A stretch of DNA of 64,000 nucleotides. It comes from Pyrocephalus nanus. Lineage: Eukaryota > Chordata > Aves > Passeriformes > Tyrannidae. Position 1 is the first letter of the stretch, and every line of letters starts with the position of its first letter. Shown here piece after piece: positions 21,784-32,208 of this stretch. The notes below the pieces were generated by a model. The model saw only the letters and a list, made by a program, of their open reading frames with translations, was not told where the DNA came from and did not search any database. The translations under genes and the position numbers were made by a program. The stretch is from positions 10,282,709 to 10,346,708 of the forward strand of contig CM076263.1 of the NCBI GenBank assembly GCA_038380795.1, read 5' to 3'.

Positions 21784-23505
21784 AGAGTCACAGAATCATT
21801 TAGGTTTGAAAAGAACTTCAACATCATCAAGTCCAACCACTGACCCAGCACTGCCAACTCCACTACTAAATCATGTGCCCAGGTGCCACCTGTACATGTC
21901 TTTTAAATACCTTCAGGGATGGTGACTCCACCACTTCCCTGGCCAGTTCCAGTGCTTGACAACCATTTTGGTCAAGAAATTTTTCCTAAATTCCCATCTA
22001 AACGATGCTTTACATAACTTGAGGCTGTTTCCTCTTGTTCTCTGGGAGAAGAGACTGACCCCTACCTCACTATAACCTTCTTTCAGGCAGATGGAGATAA
22101 GGTCCCTCCCTGAGCCTGCTTTTCTCCAGACTAAACAACCCCAACTCCCTCAGCCACCCCTCTTCAGATTTGTGGTCCAGACCCTTCCCCAGCTCCATTT
22201 GCCTTTCTCTGGACTCACTTCAGCACCTCAATTTCTTTTCTATAGTGTGGGCCCCAAGACTGAACCCAGGATTTGAGGTGTGACCTCACCAGTGCTGAGT
22301 ACAGGGGGATGGTCACTGCCCTGGTCCTGCTGGCCACACTATTGCTGACAAAGGCCAGGTGCCATTGGCCTTCTTGGCCATCTGGGTACAATCTGGCTCA
22401 TGTTCAGCCATTGTGGACCAGCACCCCCAGGTCCTTTTCCACTGGGCAGTTTTCCAGCCACTCTGTCCCAGGCCTGGAGCACTGCAGGGGTTTGTTGTGA
22501 CCCAAGTGCAGGACCTGGCACTTAGCCTTTTTGAATCTTACACAATTGGCTTTGGCCCATTGATCCATCCTGGATCCTTCTTCCAGCCCTACTTGTAGAT
22601 GGGTGTTAAATTTGCCAACCTCCAATCAGCTGGGACCTCCCCAGTGGGCCAGGGGAAATGATCGAAAGTGGCTTGTTGAGCTCTTCTACCACTCCCTCAG
22701 GGCTTTTGAGTGGATTCCACCTGGCCCCATAGACATATGTCTGTAAGTGGGTAAGTGGTATAGCAGGTTGCTGACCATTTCCCCTTGGATCACGGGGGCT
22801 TCATTCTGCACCTTGTCCCTGTTGTCCAGCTCAGGAGCCTGTGTACCCTGAGAACAACTGGTCTTGCTGTTACGGATTGAGGCAAAGGCGGTGTGAGGTA
22901 CCTCAGCCCTTTCCTCCTCCTTTGTCACAATGCTTCCTCTGTGTCCAGTAAAGGATCGAAATTGTCTTTAGCTCTCCTTTTGTTGCTGTTGAATTTATAG
23001 AAACATTTTTATTGCCTTTTACAACCATAGCCAGGTTAAGTTCTAGTTGGTTTCTGGCCCTTCTAATTTTCTCCCTGCATAACCTCACAACATCCTTGTA
23101 GTCCGTCTGAGTTATCTGCCTTTTCCTCCACAGGTTATTAACTCTCCTTTTTTCCCTGTTTTCCAGCCAAAACTCTCTGTTTAGACAGGTCAGTCTTCTC
23201 TGTCAGCTCATCTCTTGGCACGTGAGGATGGCCTGCTCCTGTGCCTTCAGGATTTCCTTCTTGGAAAAGTTATCCAGGTTTCCTGGGCTTCCAAATGCTC
23301 CTGTTTGTTGCCCACACTGGGTGCACTGGTGTAAATATGTTCAGTGGGGACATTGATTCCACTACCTTTTTCTGGGAAGAAGCTCTAATTCCAGTGGGAC
23401 CATTCTCAGGTGCTTGTGTGGTTTCTAGTATGTCAATAATCCTTGCATCTTTGCTGCTGGGTGGCTCTCCATTCCCTACCTTCACTGAGATGGCAGATCA
23501 AAGGA
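21784..23505 (-). mobile_element. Long CR1 LINE (minus strand) with two internal deletions; dead ORF2
   Basis: Read on the minus strand, the 3' tail lies at 21784 (AGAGTCACAGAATCATTTAGG on plus). The 3' untranslated region runs to about 22400. Next comes the C-terminal reverse-transcriptase part (22404-22600), with the family phrases KKAKCQVLHLGHN and VEKDLGVLV. At about 22600 this joins directly to the N-terminal RT part (WPTGEVPADWRLAN), so the palm with the catalytic motifs is absent. Further 5' are PQGTQAPEL...EMVSNLL (about 22740-22860), the linker phrase DYKDVVRLCREKIRRA (about 23050-23110) and KEILKAQEQAI (about 23240). That joins at about 23280 to a segment resembling the very start of ORF2, so most of the endonuclease is lost too. 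Stops and frameshifts also break it. It cannot encode an active protein. Confidence 0.93.
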
Positions 23506-24560
23506 CCATGCTAGTATACTGTCCCTTCAACATCAAATCACCTTTTTCTATATAATAATTGTCACAAGGTATATCTATTCTATTCTGTTCTTGTGGTTTA
23601 CTGATTGTTAGATTTCTTCCTTTGTTACTTCTTTGCCAAGATTCTGCTCAGCATCCAACACTAACAAGTGGATTTAAAGGCTTATGAAAAGGATCATAAG
23701 CATGATTTCCATTTGTGGAATTAGGTCTTGTTTGAACGAAAACAAAAAAACCTTCACATAAAATCTCCCTATGTCCCATGCCCAACTGGCCCTGTGTATG
23801 TAACTCTGCACTCTTTCAGCTGTTGCCTACGTGTTGGTAAATTCTTCTGTAAATCTTTATTTTCTTAATGAAGTCACTCATGGGTTCTGCACCCTGTCTT
23901 CATCCAAAAATAGCATGAACCTTACCTGACCATATAATGTCAGCAATATTTCTTTCTCTTCTAGTCTTGGTAATGGTAGACTTGGTTTGTACTTAGTAAA
24001 GAAAGTGAGCAAATACCTTTAGTCTGTGCTGGTCAAAATATGAAAGAATATGAAATCCTTACTCTTACCTGTCTAATTTTCTTCTGTGCGGATGGGGTAG
24101 ACTGTGCTCTGTCTGATACATATTAACTTCTTCCTCCTCCACGGAATTGCTGTTTCTCATTCCTTCAAGAAGAAAGGAGAAGTACCTGATCTTTACAAAT
24201 ACAGTTTTAAATTTGTAAGCCCATACTGACAATGTAAACTACCCTTACTAAAGATAAAGTTTTATATTTCTTCTCACAGATCCTACCTCATTTATGCTCA
24301 GGTGATTTCTTCAAATTCCTTTATCAGCTTCCTGCCTGGTACTGATGGGCTCTTTCAGGGCCATCAGACACATCATAGATTGTCCTACTCCTTCTTGGCA
24401 CCATATGTCTCACTAAGGCTTTCTCAGGTGGTTCCATTACCCAGTTCTGCTTTCTGGGCTCCATGGCCTCTCCTCTGATGCATATTTAACCCCATCCTTG
24501 ATCATCCACTTTGTTTTATTGCTAGTCTTGGATCTTTGTTTCAGGTACTACAGTTATAGG
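23506..24560. other. Unique DNA upstream of the CR1 5' end, no gene recognised
   Basis: AT-rich sequence without recognised repeats. The exact 5' limit of the CR1 may lie somewhat further right than 23505. The frames are short and uninformative. Confidence 0.45.
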
Positions 24561-24650
24561 GTGATTTAGGTTTGAAGGCTTCTCCAAAGGCCATCTAGTC
24601 CAACCCCCACTCTAAACAGATCTAATTACATCAGGTTGCTTAGGGGCTTG
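24561..24650 (-). mobile_element. Short CR1 LINE 3' fragment (minus strand)
   Basis: TTTAGGTTTGAAGG followed by CATCTAGTCCAACCCCCACT and CATCAGGTTGCTTAGGG is an inverted CR1 3' end. Only about 90 bp is retained. Confidence 0.75.
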
Positions 24651-26439
24651 GGAAGGGGCAATGTTATATCTTCTCATCTGGAAAATGAAATGCTCGAACC
24701 AAGCAGCCAAGAACAAGAGCCCTTGGGTAGATGCTGCCTGAGCAGCCAGACATAGATGGCAAGACTGGCAAAGCTTCAAGAGCCAAGGAGACAAACGTCA
24801 CTCAGATGCAGGGGTGCCAGGTACTGTGTCATGGGGGAACATGGGGCTGTGTATTGAAGTCATGTGTTTGTTATCTGCACATACATTGAATGCTGTGTCT
24901 GCTTTTACATGAATGTATCTGAGAGAGAATAGGATACGTAAGAGGGTGTCAAGGGCCGGAATGGCATGGTGAAAACAGTGAATTCCGCTTCAGGAGTAGG
25001 AAGAAATCTCTCTCCAGTTCTTCCAGTGCAGTAGGCAAATTTGGCTTTAAGGGAAGTGGGAAAAGGAGTTTGGCTGTTACTCAGTCACCACTTGAAAATG
25101 TCCTTGCTGGTACACATCCCAGCAATTCCATGTCTCTGAAGCGAAAAGTGGCTCTACAGGAGAGGTGGCTTGGCCACGAGGGGAACAGATGTGCTGGTGC
25201 AGGGCTGCTGTGCAGTGGCAAAACCCTGCTGCAGGAGGCAGGGAAGCAGCAAGTCTCCCCAGGTTCCCAGCAGCAGGTCACTTCTAGAGCCAAGTACACA
25301 GCTGTGCAAAACTCAGACCTTGCCCTCAGGGATTCCCCAAAGGTAGCCCTCATGGGGCCATCTCACCTCTGTGAGCACTGTGCTGTGTAGTGCTCAGGCA
25401 GACCGGCTCCCTTTGGCATTTGGGAATGGAGGGAATGAAAGGGCTTATGATTGAGGATGGGACCCCACTAGCCTGAAATGTGTTTGTGGTCAGGAACCCA
25501 ATCACCAGAACATGTAACTGCACTTGTAAAATAGTAGTCCTGAAATAAAGCAGTTCCTGGAAGGTCCTGATGGTGAAGGAAACCCATCTGAAACCTTGCA
25601 CTTAAATCTTACTCCTTTTCAGTTCTATTCTCCATAGGTTATTTTTTTTTATTAAAGACTTGACTTTATTGTGAGTGCCAACACAGGTTAGTGAGCATAT
25701 AAGTGATGTCCTTTCTGGCTCCAGATTATTAAAGTCTGTGGCTGTTCCTACAATACCTGAAAGATTTTGAACACTGAAATCCCAAAGGAAGAGAGCTATG
25801 TCAATATTACTGCCTAGGTTGTTGTGGATGACAAGCGTAGATTAAAGATGAGCAGAACTGGACAGTCTGCACATTGAAGATGACAGCAAGGTGATACTCT
25901 GAAGAGACTCACTGCGTGCAGGCTTCTTCTGCAGAGCTCAACCACCCTCCTTTGTAGGCTGCAACTGCACAGAGTAGTTCTGCCCTGAGGTCTTACATTA
26001 GAGGGAGTAGCACTGGGTCTCCAGAAGAGAAAACCAGCTTGAAATCCTGGGGAGTGTAATGTTCTCCCTCTGCTGCATTAAGACTTGAGTCCCTTTGCAT
26101 TCTGAATGCCTCTTATCTGTGTCTCAAGTCTGCAAGGTCAATACCAGTATTTCTTTCTTGCACTGACCTCTGGGAAAACATTTGAATGTTATTAATCTCC
26201 TTGGTGCCCTGCATGCCTAGGAGAAGTCCACAAAACAGCACACAGGCAGTGCTTGGAATGAACATAATGAGGCTGGTTTGATCCAAATAACAACGGAAAC
26301 CTGTCACACCTAAATAAACAGGCGAGGATGCCAATGAACACAGCAGGATGATGGGGTAGGAGTAGCCCATTGCTGACTGGATAGTCAGGCTGGAGGCTCT
26401 TCAACACACAAACAACGAGTTGTTCTGCTGGGCTCAGCT
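24651..26439. other. Unique DNA, no gene recognised
   Basis: Mixed composition. The frames at 25070-25390 (plus) and 25081-25353 (minus) overlap each other and show no domain. At 26113-26370 and 26192-26439 two overlapping minus-strand frames encode hydrophobic stretches, but neither resembles a known protein and they lie downstream of a candidate polyadenylation signal. Confidence 0.4.
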
Positions 26440-26572
26440 GCCAGACTCTGGTTTTATTTAGAGCACCATGGAAGAGCTGTGACATTGCTGTCAGTCCTCT
26501 TCAGTCTCTCCATGCACTCCACAAACAGTGACCTCTGCCCCTTTGCCGTGAGGTACTGGATGATTTCCTGTT
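26440..26572 (-). other. Candidate 3'-terminal exon with poly(A) signal (minus strand)
   Basis: On the minus strand a pyrimidine-rich tract leads to an acceptor ending ACCTGCAG (intron end at 26573). It is followed by an open stretch of 38 complete codons that includes LTAKGQRSLFVECMERLK and ends in a TAA at 26454-26456. The stop overlaps an AATAAA (26453-26458). A GT-rich stretch (TTGTTTGTGTGTTG) follows at about the distance expected of a downstream polyadenylation element. I do not recognise the peptide as any family and can identify no upstream exon, so it may be a chance arrangement. Confidence 0.3.
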
Positions 26573-26578
26573 CTGCAG

Positions 26579-27420
26579 GTGTGGTAAGGATGCACAGCAA
26601 TGCTGTAAATGGAGCAAAACAAACCAAAAGAATCCCAACAGCTCTAAGATTGACATGGGGAAGAGTAGCCAGCAGCAAGCCAGCAGCTGTACCACAGCAG
26701 GTCACAGGCTGTGGAACTTTAGGCACAGATTCTGTGTGTCTGGTAACGCTCCCTGTGCTGGGTTGGAGACTTCCCAAGCAGAAAGCACCAGGGGAAACAT
26801 GACCCAAGGTTATTAGTACATTAGACGTATCTGCAATTCAGCTGAGGAGCAAGGAGCTGATTCCTGGTTTTGTCAGGACTTAACTAAGAGAGTTTGGAAG
26901 TAAGATGCCAACTTGAATTGAAAGGGGAGAAATGGGTGAAGATGAGGGAAGGGTTTAGGTGCCCAGTTGCACACAACCAGTGGAGAGGAGAAGCATGAAG
27001 GTGATGGGGCATCATGCCTTTTAATCCCCAGTACATCTGGTTTCTTGACAAAGCAAGGCAAAGCCTGGGAAAATCTGGTGGACGCAGTAAAACCAACAGC
27101 AGTCTGCCTTGCTCCTGGGCCGTGGGCAGAACATACATGTGTGTAGCTTAAATGATGCATGTGCATTTGCCCTTGCCACTGTAACCACTCTAGAGAAGAT
27201 GAAGGTACGCTATAAGCCATCCCTTTTTATCTTGTCATGTAAAATTGTGCCTGCCTGTGTCGGTACAGCTCTGCAAGCTGGCATGACAAAGCCACAGGTG
27301 GATCTGAAACAAGCCAGGAGATCATCGTGGTGGATCTTGAGAGGGTGTCTTGGATGACCAGCAATTACATTTGAGGTGTAAAAATAAAGAAGCCAACCAT
27401 AGTGAGAAAGCACTGGGAAA
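26579..27420. other. Unique DNA, no gene recognised
   Basis: Frames of 115 codons or fewer occur on the minus strand (26873-27220) and overlap others without domain similarity. If the terminal exon at 26440-26572 is real, this is part of its last intron. Confidence 0.4.
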
Positions 27421-27733
27421 GCAGAATTCAAAGAATTGTTAGGTTTGGAAGGTATCTCCAGAGACTGTTTAGTCCAACCACCCTGCCAAGGCAAGGCCAC
27501 CTAGAGCAGGTTACACAGGAATGCCTCCAGGTGGGTTTTGAATGTCTTCAGAGGAGACTCCATGACTTCCCTGGGCAGCCTGTTTCAGGCTCTGCCACCC
27601 TCCATGGAAATACATCCTTCCTCATGTTGAGGTGGAACTTCTTGTGTTTTAGTTTTGTGGCCATTGCTCCTCGTCCTGTTGCTGGGCACCACTGAAAAGA
27701 GTTTGGCACCACCCTCAATAGATCCACTCTTAA
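27421..27733 (-). mobile_element. CR1 LINE 3' fragment (minus strand)
   Basis: In plus-strand order it shows TTTAGTCCAACCACCCTGCC, CACCTAGAGCAGGTTACACA, GAATGCCTCCAGGTGGGTTT, TTCCCTGGGCAGCCTGTTTC and a 'CTCCTCGTCCTGTTGCTGGG' block. This is the inverted 3' region of a CR1 subfamily different from that at 7.53 kb. It stops abruptly near 27733. No ORF2 remnant. Confidence 0.93.
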
Positions 27734-29040
27734 TAGCACATTTTAAATTGAAAACCCGTCGCTTTAAACCAGTCTCTTTAAATTTAGAAGTGTAGTATGT
27801 TTAGTATCAGCACAAAAGAAGCAGCTTGTCTGCAGCTGTACACTGAGTTAAGGACTTTGTCTCTAACAACTCCATCTATGTCCCTGGTCAATCAGATACA
27901 GCACCTGCACTTTAAACATGTATTTCCTGTTGTCAGTTTTTTGCTTCCAGCCTAATTGTCCCTCAGTTATCTCTTCTTGACTATGCTTGATAGCTGCTTG
28001 TTCCAAATACTTGGAGACACTTTTACATCCTTTTGTATCTGACTAGAGTTTTGCCAAGTCCAAATAGCAAACCTGGAAACATTGCTTTTACATTTGTGCT
28101 ATTTAGTAACACAAATCAAGATTTAGTAACACAAATCAACACAAAACCAGGATTTCCTAGTGGTTCTGTACTGCCATTTGGTACTCTTATTTCATCTCCA
28201 CATCCTCTCTGTTAGTCTATATAATTCAACCAACTTCAACCTTCACTCTTGAAAGGTGTCAGACAACCTTACTTGTGTGACAGTTGCACATCTCCAGGTG
28301 GGCATTTCCACCAGATACCCTGAAATGTCCTTAGAAATTTTCAGCTTTGGACAGCCAAGATAAAAAGAGATATGCTTTGAAAAACAGCCCATCTGCATGG
28401 CCCAAGCCATTAGCATGGTTTATAAGTGTTCTGTCACAAGTTAAATCAAACTAATCCTTTCACTTCCCACTACATTCATGCCACTGGGAAAAAGAGTTTG
28501 TTTACCTAGTTTTTAACAACTTTTACAGGGACCATGAAATCAGGAATTTATATGATTTCTGTGTTCCTTCAGCACCTTCCTTTTCGGGATCACAAATTGT
28601 CCCCTGGCTGGGTTAAGGAAACTTCCTGTATTACTTGCATTAAATTAAATTACTTGCTCACTGTGTGCAAGTAGGAAGGGGCAGACCCTCTCACTCTGTT
28701 CCTGAGCTCTTTTTACATTGTATTCAGCAACTTCCAAAAGCTTTCCGGAGCAAATTAATTTGGAAACTGGTTGAGTACTCCTTTAATTAGTTAATAAACA
28801 TTTAATATGAAGCTTTCCTTTATTATTTTAGCAGCTTAAAAAGAGCCCTATTTTCCCTGCTGCTCGTAAGCACACAAAAATCAACGTTCCAGAGTTTAGG
28901 CTCTCAGCACCCTGACTCGTTATGTCACTTTTCTCTCTGCCTTCTGAAGCTGCGGCTCACTTTCCCAGTGTGAATGCAGGAGAGAAATTAGCTTGATGCC
29001 CTTTTTCATTTACTGCCATTTTTACTGGGTTCTTTCTGTC
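27734..29040. other. Unique AT-rich DNA, no gene recognised
   Basis: Contains a 20-bp tandem duplication (28101-28140). From about 28740 to 28860 several TAATTA/TTAAT-type homeodomain-like cores occur close together. This is suggestive of constrained non-coding sequence but not proof. No exon seen. Confidence 0.45.
28101..28140. repeat. 20-bp tandem duplication, one mismatch
   Basis: ATTTAGTAACACAAATCAAG is followed directly by the same 20-mer ending in C. It is a local duplication in unique DNA. Confidence 0.95.
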
Positions 29041-29730
29041 CGCACGAGGTTCCTGCATGCCTCTTTCCCAGCTGTGCTTCTGCCTGTGTGCTGATCTGCT
29101 GCAGTTAATGATCCCTTGGAGCTTTAGACCCCGGGAGTCAGGATTTCCTGGTGCTGGCTGCGGACACGGATTCCTGACGCTGCAGCAATTCGTGTGAGAA
29201 TGGGGGAAATCGATGACTTTTGAGGGCTAAGTTATTGCTTTTTGTTTATTCTGGCTTTTGTTTGTAAGCCACGCAATGCCATATGCATTCCTACTCTCCC
29301 ACCGCAAGCTTTCCGGGCAACGTGAAAGGTGCTCACGTCCCCGTTAAGAGCCTGTTTGTCATTCCCGATGGAATGCTTGCTCCTGCGCCGCTGTTCGGCT
29401 GCCTGCAGGAGAAGGGCGCTGCCGAGAGCCTCTCTGCCCTGAATTTGGACATGCACGTGAGAACAAACCTTCTCAGCGTTTTACTCAGTCCATCTACGCG
29501 GTATCTCAAGCAAGACAAAGCCCCTCCGAGAGCACCAAGGCTGTGTGGTGCTGCCACACCCAGCCCTCCTTGCGACCCCCACCGCGCTCGTTGTTCCTCT
29601 GAGCCCCAGAAAAACCAAAATCCCGCACGAATCAGTCTCTTTACCTCCCACCCCTCCTCTCTCCGCAAACCTCTTATCTGTATAAACACTTCCTGGACTG
29701 CCGGAGTTCTCATGCAGCCCCAGTGCTCGA
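29041..29730. promoter_or_regulatory. CpG-island-like segment
   Basis: By hand I count about 34 CpG dinucleotides in roughly 690 bases with G+C a little above one half. That gives an observed/expected ratio near 0.7, far above the surrounding DNA, where most 60-base lines have none or one. Avian non-island DNA is normally CpG-depleted, so this stretch has escaped methylation decay or is recent. No repeat family matches it. The open frames here (167 codons plus, 133 codons minus) overlap almost completely and are best explained by the higher GC content. A TATAAAC lies at about 29681. It could be a promoter, an alternative first exon, an enhancer or an unrecognised repeat. Confidence 0.5.
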
Positions 29731-31129
29731 ACACAATTCCACTGAACAGATTACTGAAGTGGGAGATTTATGCTTTTTGCGAGTGAGGCTGCAGGTTGTT
29801 TTTGTTCTAATTAAACAATGGAAATAAGGAAAAACAAATGTTGATGTTAAAATAATCACAGAATTCATGTGATGTGGGGGACAAAAACGAAGTTCGCTGC
29901 TACTTTGCATACGTGGGCATACTTGATATCCTTGTATACTAAATGCATTAACAATGACAAAATTTTAAATTGCTGCTTAATTATCAAATACCTGGAGTTG
30001 CACTACTTGCTTAGACCTTAATCTAAATTCTAATTCCCAGCCCCTTAAAGGGAATCTGAAAACAGTCGCTAGTTTTGGTTCTAAATTGTATTGTAGTGCT
30101 CAAAAGCTCATGGAGTCATCCTAGGTTTTGGGAAAATAAAATTAAAGCCATCATGTGCTGTACTGCAATAACAGCTTTCACTTACAATTAAATTAAAGTT
30201 GTGCCAAGCTTTGAATGTTCATTTAATATTTGCATTTTCCCTCATATTTTTGCCTTGCCTGTATGTGGCTTTGAGTGCCTGCTTGTGCTATTGCTTGTTT
30301 TCCAGCTGTTCTGCAGACAACTTCTGATGTCTTCTGGCTGACTGTGTGCAGACAGCTCCAGTTGGGGCATGCTGTGCTTGGCCACTTGTAGACAGATTTT
30401 TAATTGCTTAGGGTTTTGTTTTGCCTGTCCCTAATGAAGTTTGTTTATTTGGGCACAGGTAAATGAGGTACCTGTCTTTTCAGGCAGAGCAGTAATAGGA
30501 ACAGTACCAGCAAAAGGGACTTCGTGATCATTCACAGGGCCATGCCTGTTTAGAACTTGCCTGTTATATACAGGAGATAATGCAATATATGTCTATAGCA
30601 TAGAAAAATACCTCTGCAATAAAATTTTCATCTGACCATATTAGTTGTGCAAGAAGAGAACATTTGTCTGTTCAAAGGATAAACACACCCAAGGTTTTTT
30701 TTATAAAGAATACTATTAGGTGTATCCTCAGAGGAGCTTTTTACAATACTATATAATTTACAATCTTTTATCATTTACAATACTATCAAAAATTCTCAAA
30801 TTAGTTGTCCAGCTTTACAATTATTTGAGAGAATAAGGTTTTTAAGCTTTCATCTGTAATTCTCAAAGGGATAAGGAGTTTGAAAATTATTTTTTTATTG
30901 TCTTATGTTGGGGGTAAGATTGGAAACAACATTGAGACCAAGATTAATCCTACATTCATCTTAGAATTCTGAGGGAATGGCCTTTGCATTCTGAAGGGAG
31001 GAAGATGGGTTTTGGCTGAGTCTTTCACTGAGACTCATCTCTCTCTAATAACTGTGTAAGGAGTCTGAATCAATCCTGATCTAAAAGGGATGAAATTGAT
31101 CCTTCAGTGGTACTAGGATATTCATTAAA
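29731..31129. other. Unique AT-rich DNA, no gene recognised
   Basis: No repeat family and only short frames. A tract near 30720-30790 has two direct copies of TTTACAATACTAT about 50 bases apart. Nothing else is supported. Confidence 0.5.
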
Positions 31130-31350
31130 GCAGCTGTCCTGGGTCACACCAAGGTCTCCTCCAGCTCAGCATCCTGTCTCCAGCAGTGGCTGTGAGAAAC
31201 AGTGAAAAGCAAAGTCAGGAAAAGCAAATAGTGATGCTTCCCTGGAGCATCCTCTTAACCTCAGCTGTCTTCAGCTGTTTTTGTTTCCTGTATATCTAAC
31301 AACCCCCAATAGGTTTATCTTCTAAGTAGTAGCCTGATCTCCCCTTGAGC
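31130..31350 (-). mobile_element. Ancient CR1/L3-like LINE fragment (minus strand)
   Basis: GTCCTGGGTCACACCAAGGTC, then CAGCTCAGCATCCTGTCTCCAG and CAGTGGCTG, is the diverged inverse of the amniote CR1/L3 terminal phrase 'ctgggtcagaccaatggtccatctagcccagtatcctgtctc'. The rest (to about 31350) fits loosely. It is the same lineage as the plus-strand piece at 7388-7462. Confidence 0.6.
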
Positions 31351-31917
31351 TGAGCTGTGTTTCATGAATGTCACAGCACCTGCTGGCAGGGACTTCTGTA
31401 GGGACACCAAGTGCCACCTGCATGTGGGTGTTTCAAACCCTACTGACAGGGGATTCTTCTGAGGTCTTTGAATCTGAAATGACCCAAAGAGATGTATGTG
31501 AACATAGTGAATACCTCTCTGTTCCTTCCATCATAGGAAGAAGCTACGGTGTCAAGTCATACATGCTGCCCATGCCCTGTGCACACCAAGGGGCTCTGCA
31601 GCCTTGTCCCCCACCTCCTGAGGTTTGGGCTGCCCAGGCTCATGGCCAGCATTCACGTGATCCAAATGGGCAACTCAGGATCCGAATGCCAAGAAAAAAG
31701 TCAGTGTGAAAGAGCAGTGTGAATCCTGGCTGAGGTCTCTTTTGCTTTGACTGTCAAGCTCCAGTCAAGCTCAGGCCCTCAGTGCCATTCTGAGCTGTGT
31801 TGTGGGAATGCCAGTGTTCAGCCTTACACCTTGCTCATCCTCACCCCAACCCACTGACTTGCCTTCTTAGCAGGGCCTCAGCTCTGCCTTATCACTGTGG
31901 ACCTGTGTGGCAAACAC
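31351..31917. other. Unique DNA, no gene recognised
   Basis: A 113-codon plus-strand frame (31368-31709) has no domain and ends without exon-like context. No repeats recognised. Confidence 0.45.
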
Positions 31918-32208
31918 AGAGTCATAGAATGGTTTGGATTTGAAGGGAACTTAAAGGTCTTCTTGTTACAACCCCAGTGCCATGACCAGGGACACCTTCC
32001 ACTAGATCAGGTTACTCAAAGCCCCATCCAACCTGGCCCTGAACACTTCCAGGCACAGGACATCCACAACTTTTTTGGGCAGCCTGTTCTGGTGCCTTGT
32101 CACCCTCAGAGTGAAATGCTTCTCTAAACATCCAATCCAAACCCACCTTCTTTCAGTTTAAAGCCATCCCCCCCTCTCTTATCACGACATGCCCTTGTAA
32201 AAAGGGCT
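31918..32208 (-). mobile_element. CR1 LINE 3' fragment (minus strand)
   Basis: It starts with the inverted tail AGAGTCATAGAATGGTTTGG and continues with CAGGGACACCTTCCACTAGA, 'CAAAGCCCCATCCAACCTGG', 'GGGCAGCCTGTTCTGGTGCC' and TTATCACGACATGCCCTTGT. This is the inverse of a common avian CR1 3' end. Similarity fades after 32208. Confidence 0.95.

Noticed and set aside
26113..26485. Hydrophobic minus-strand frames as a membrane protein gene
   Set aside because: Two different frames over the same DNA are hydrophobic, neither matches a family I know, and they lie after a candidate poly(A) signal.
29283..29786. 167-codon plus-strand frame as a gene
   Set aside because: It overlaps a 133-codon minus-strand frame over nearly its whole length, shows no domain, and is explained by higher GC content in the CpG-rich segment.
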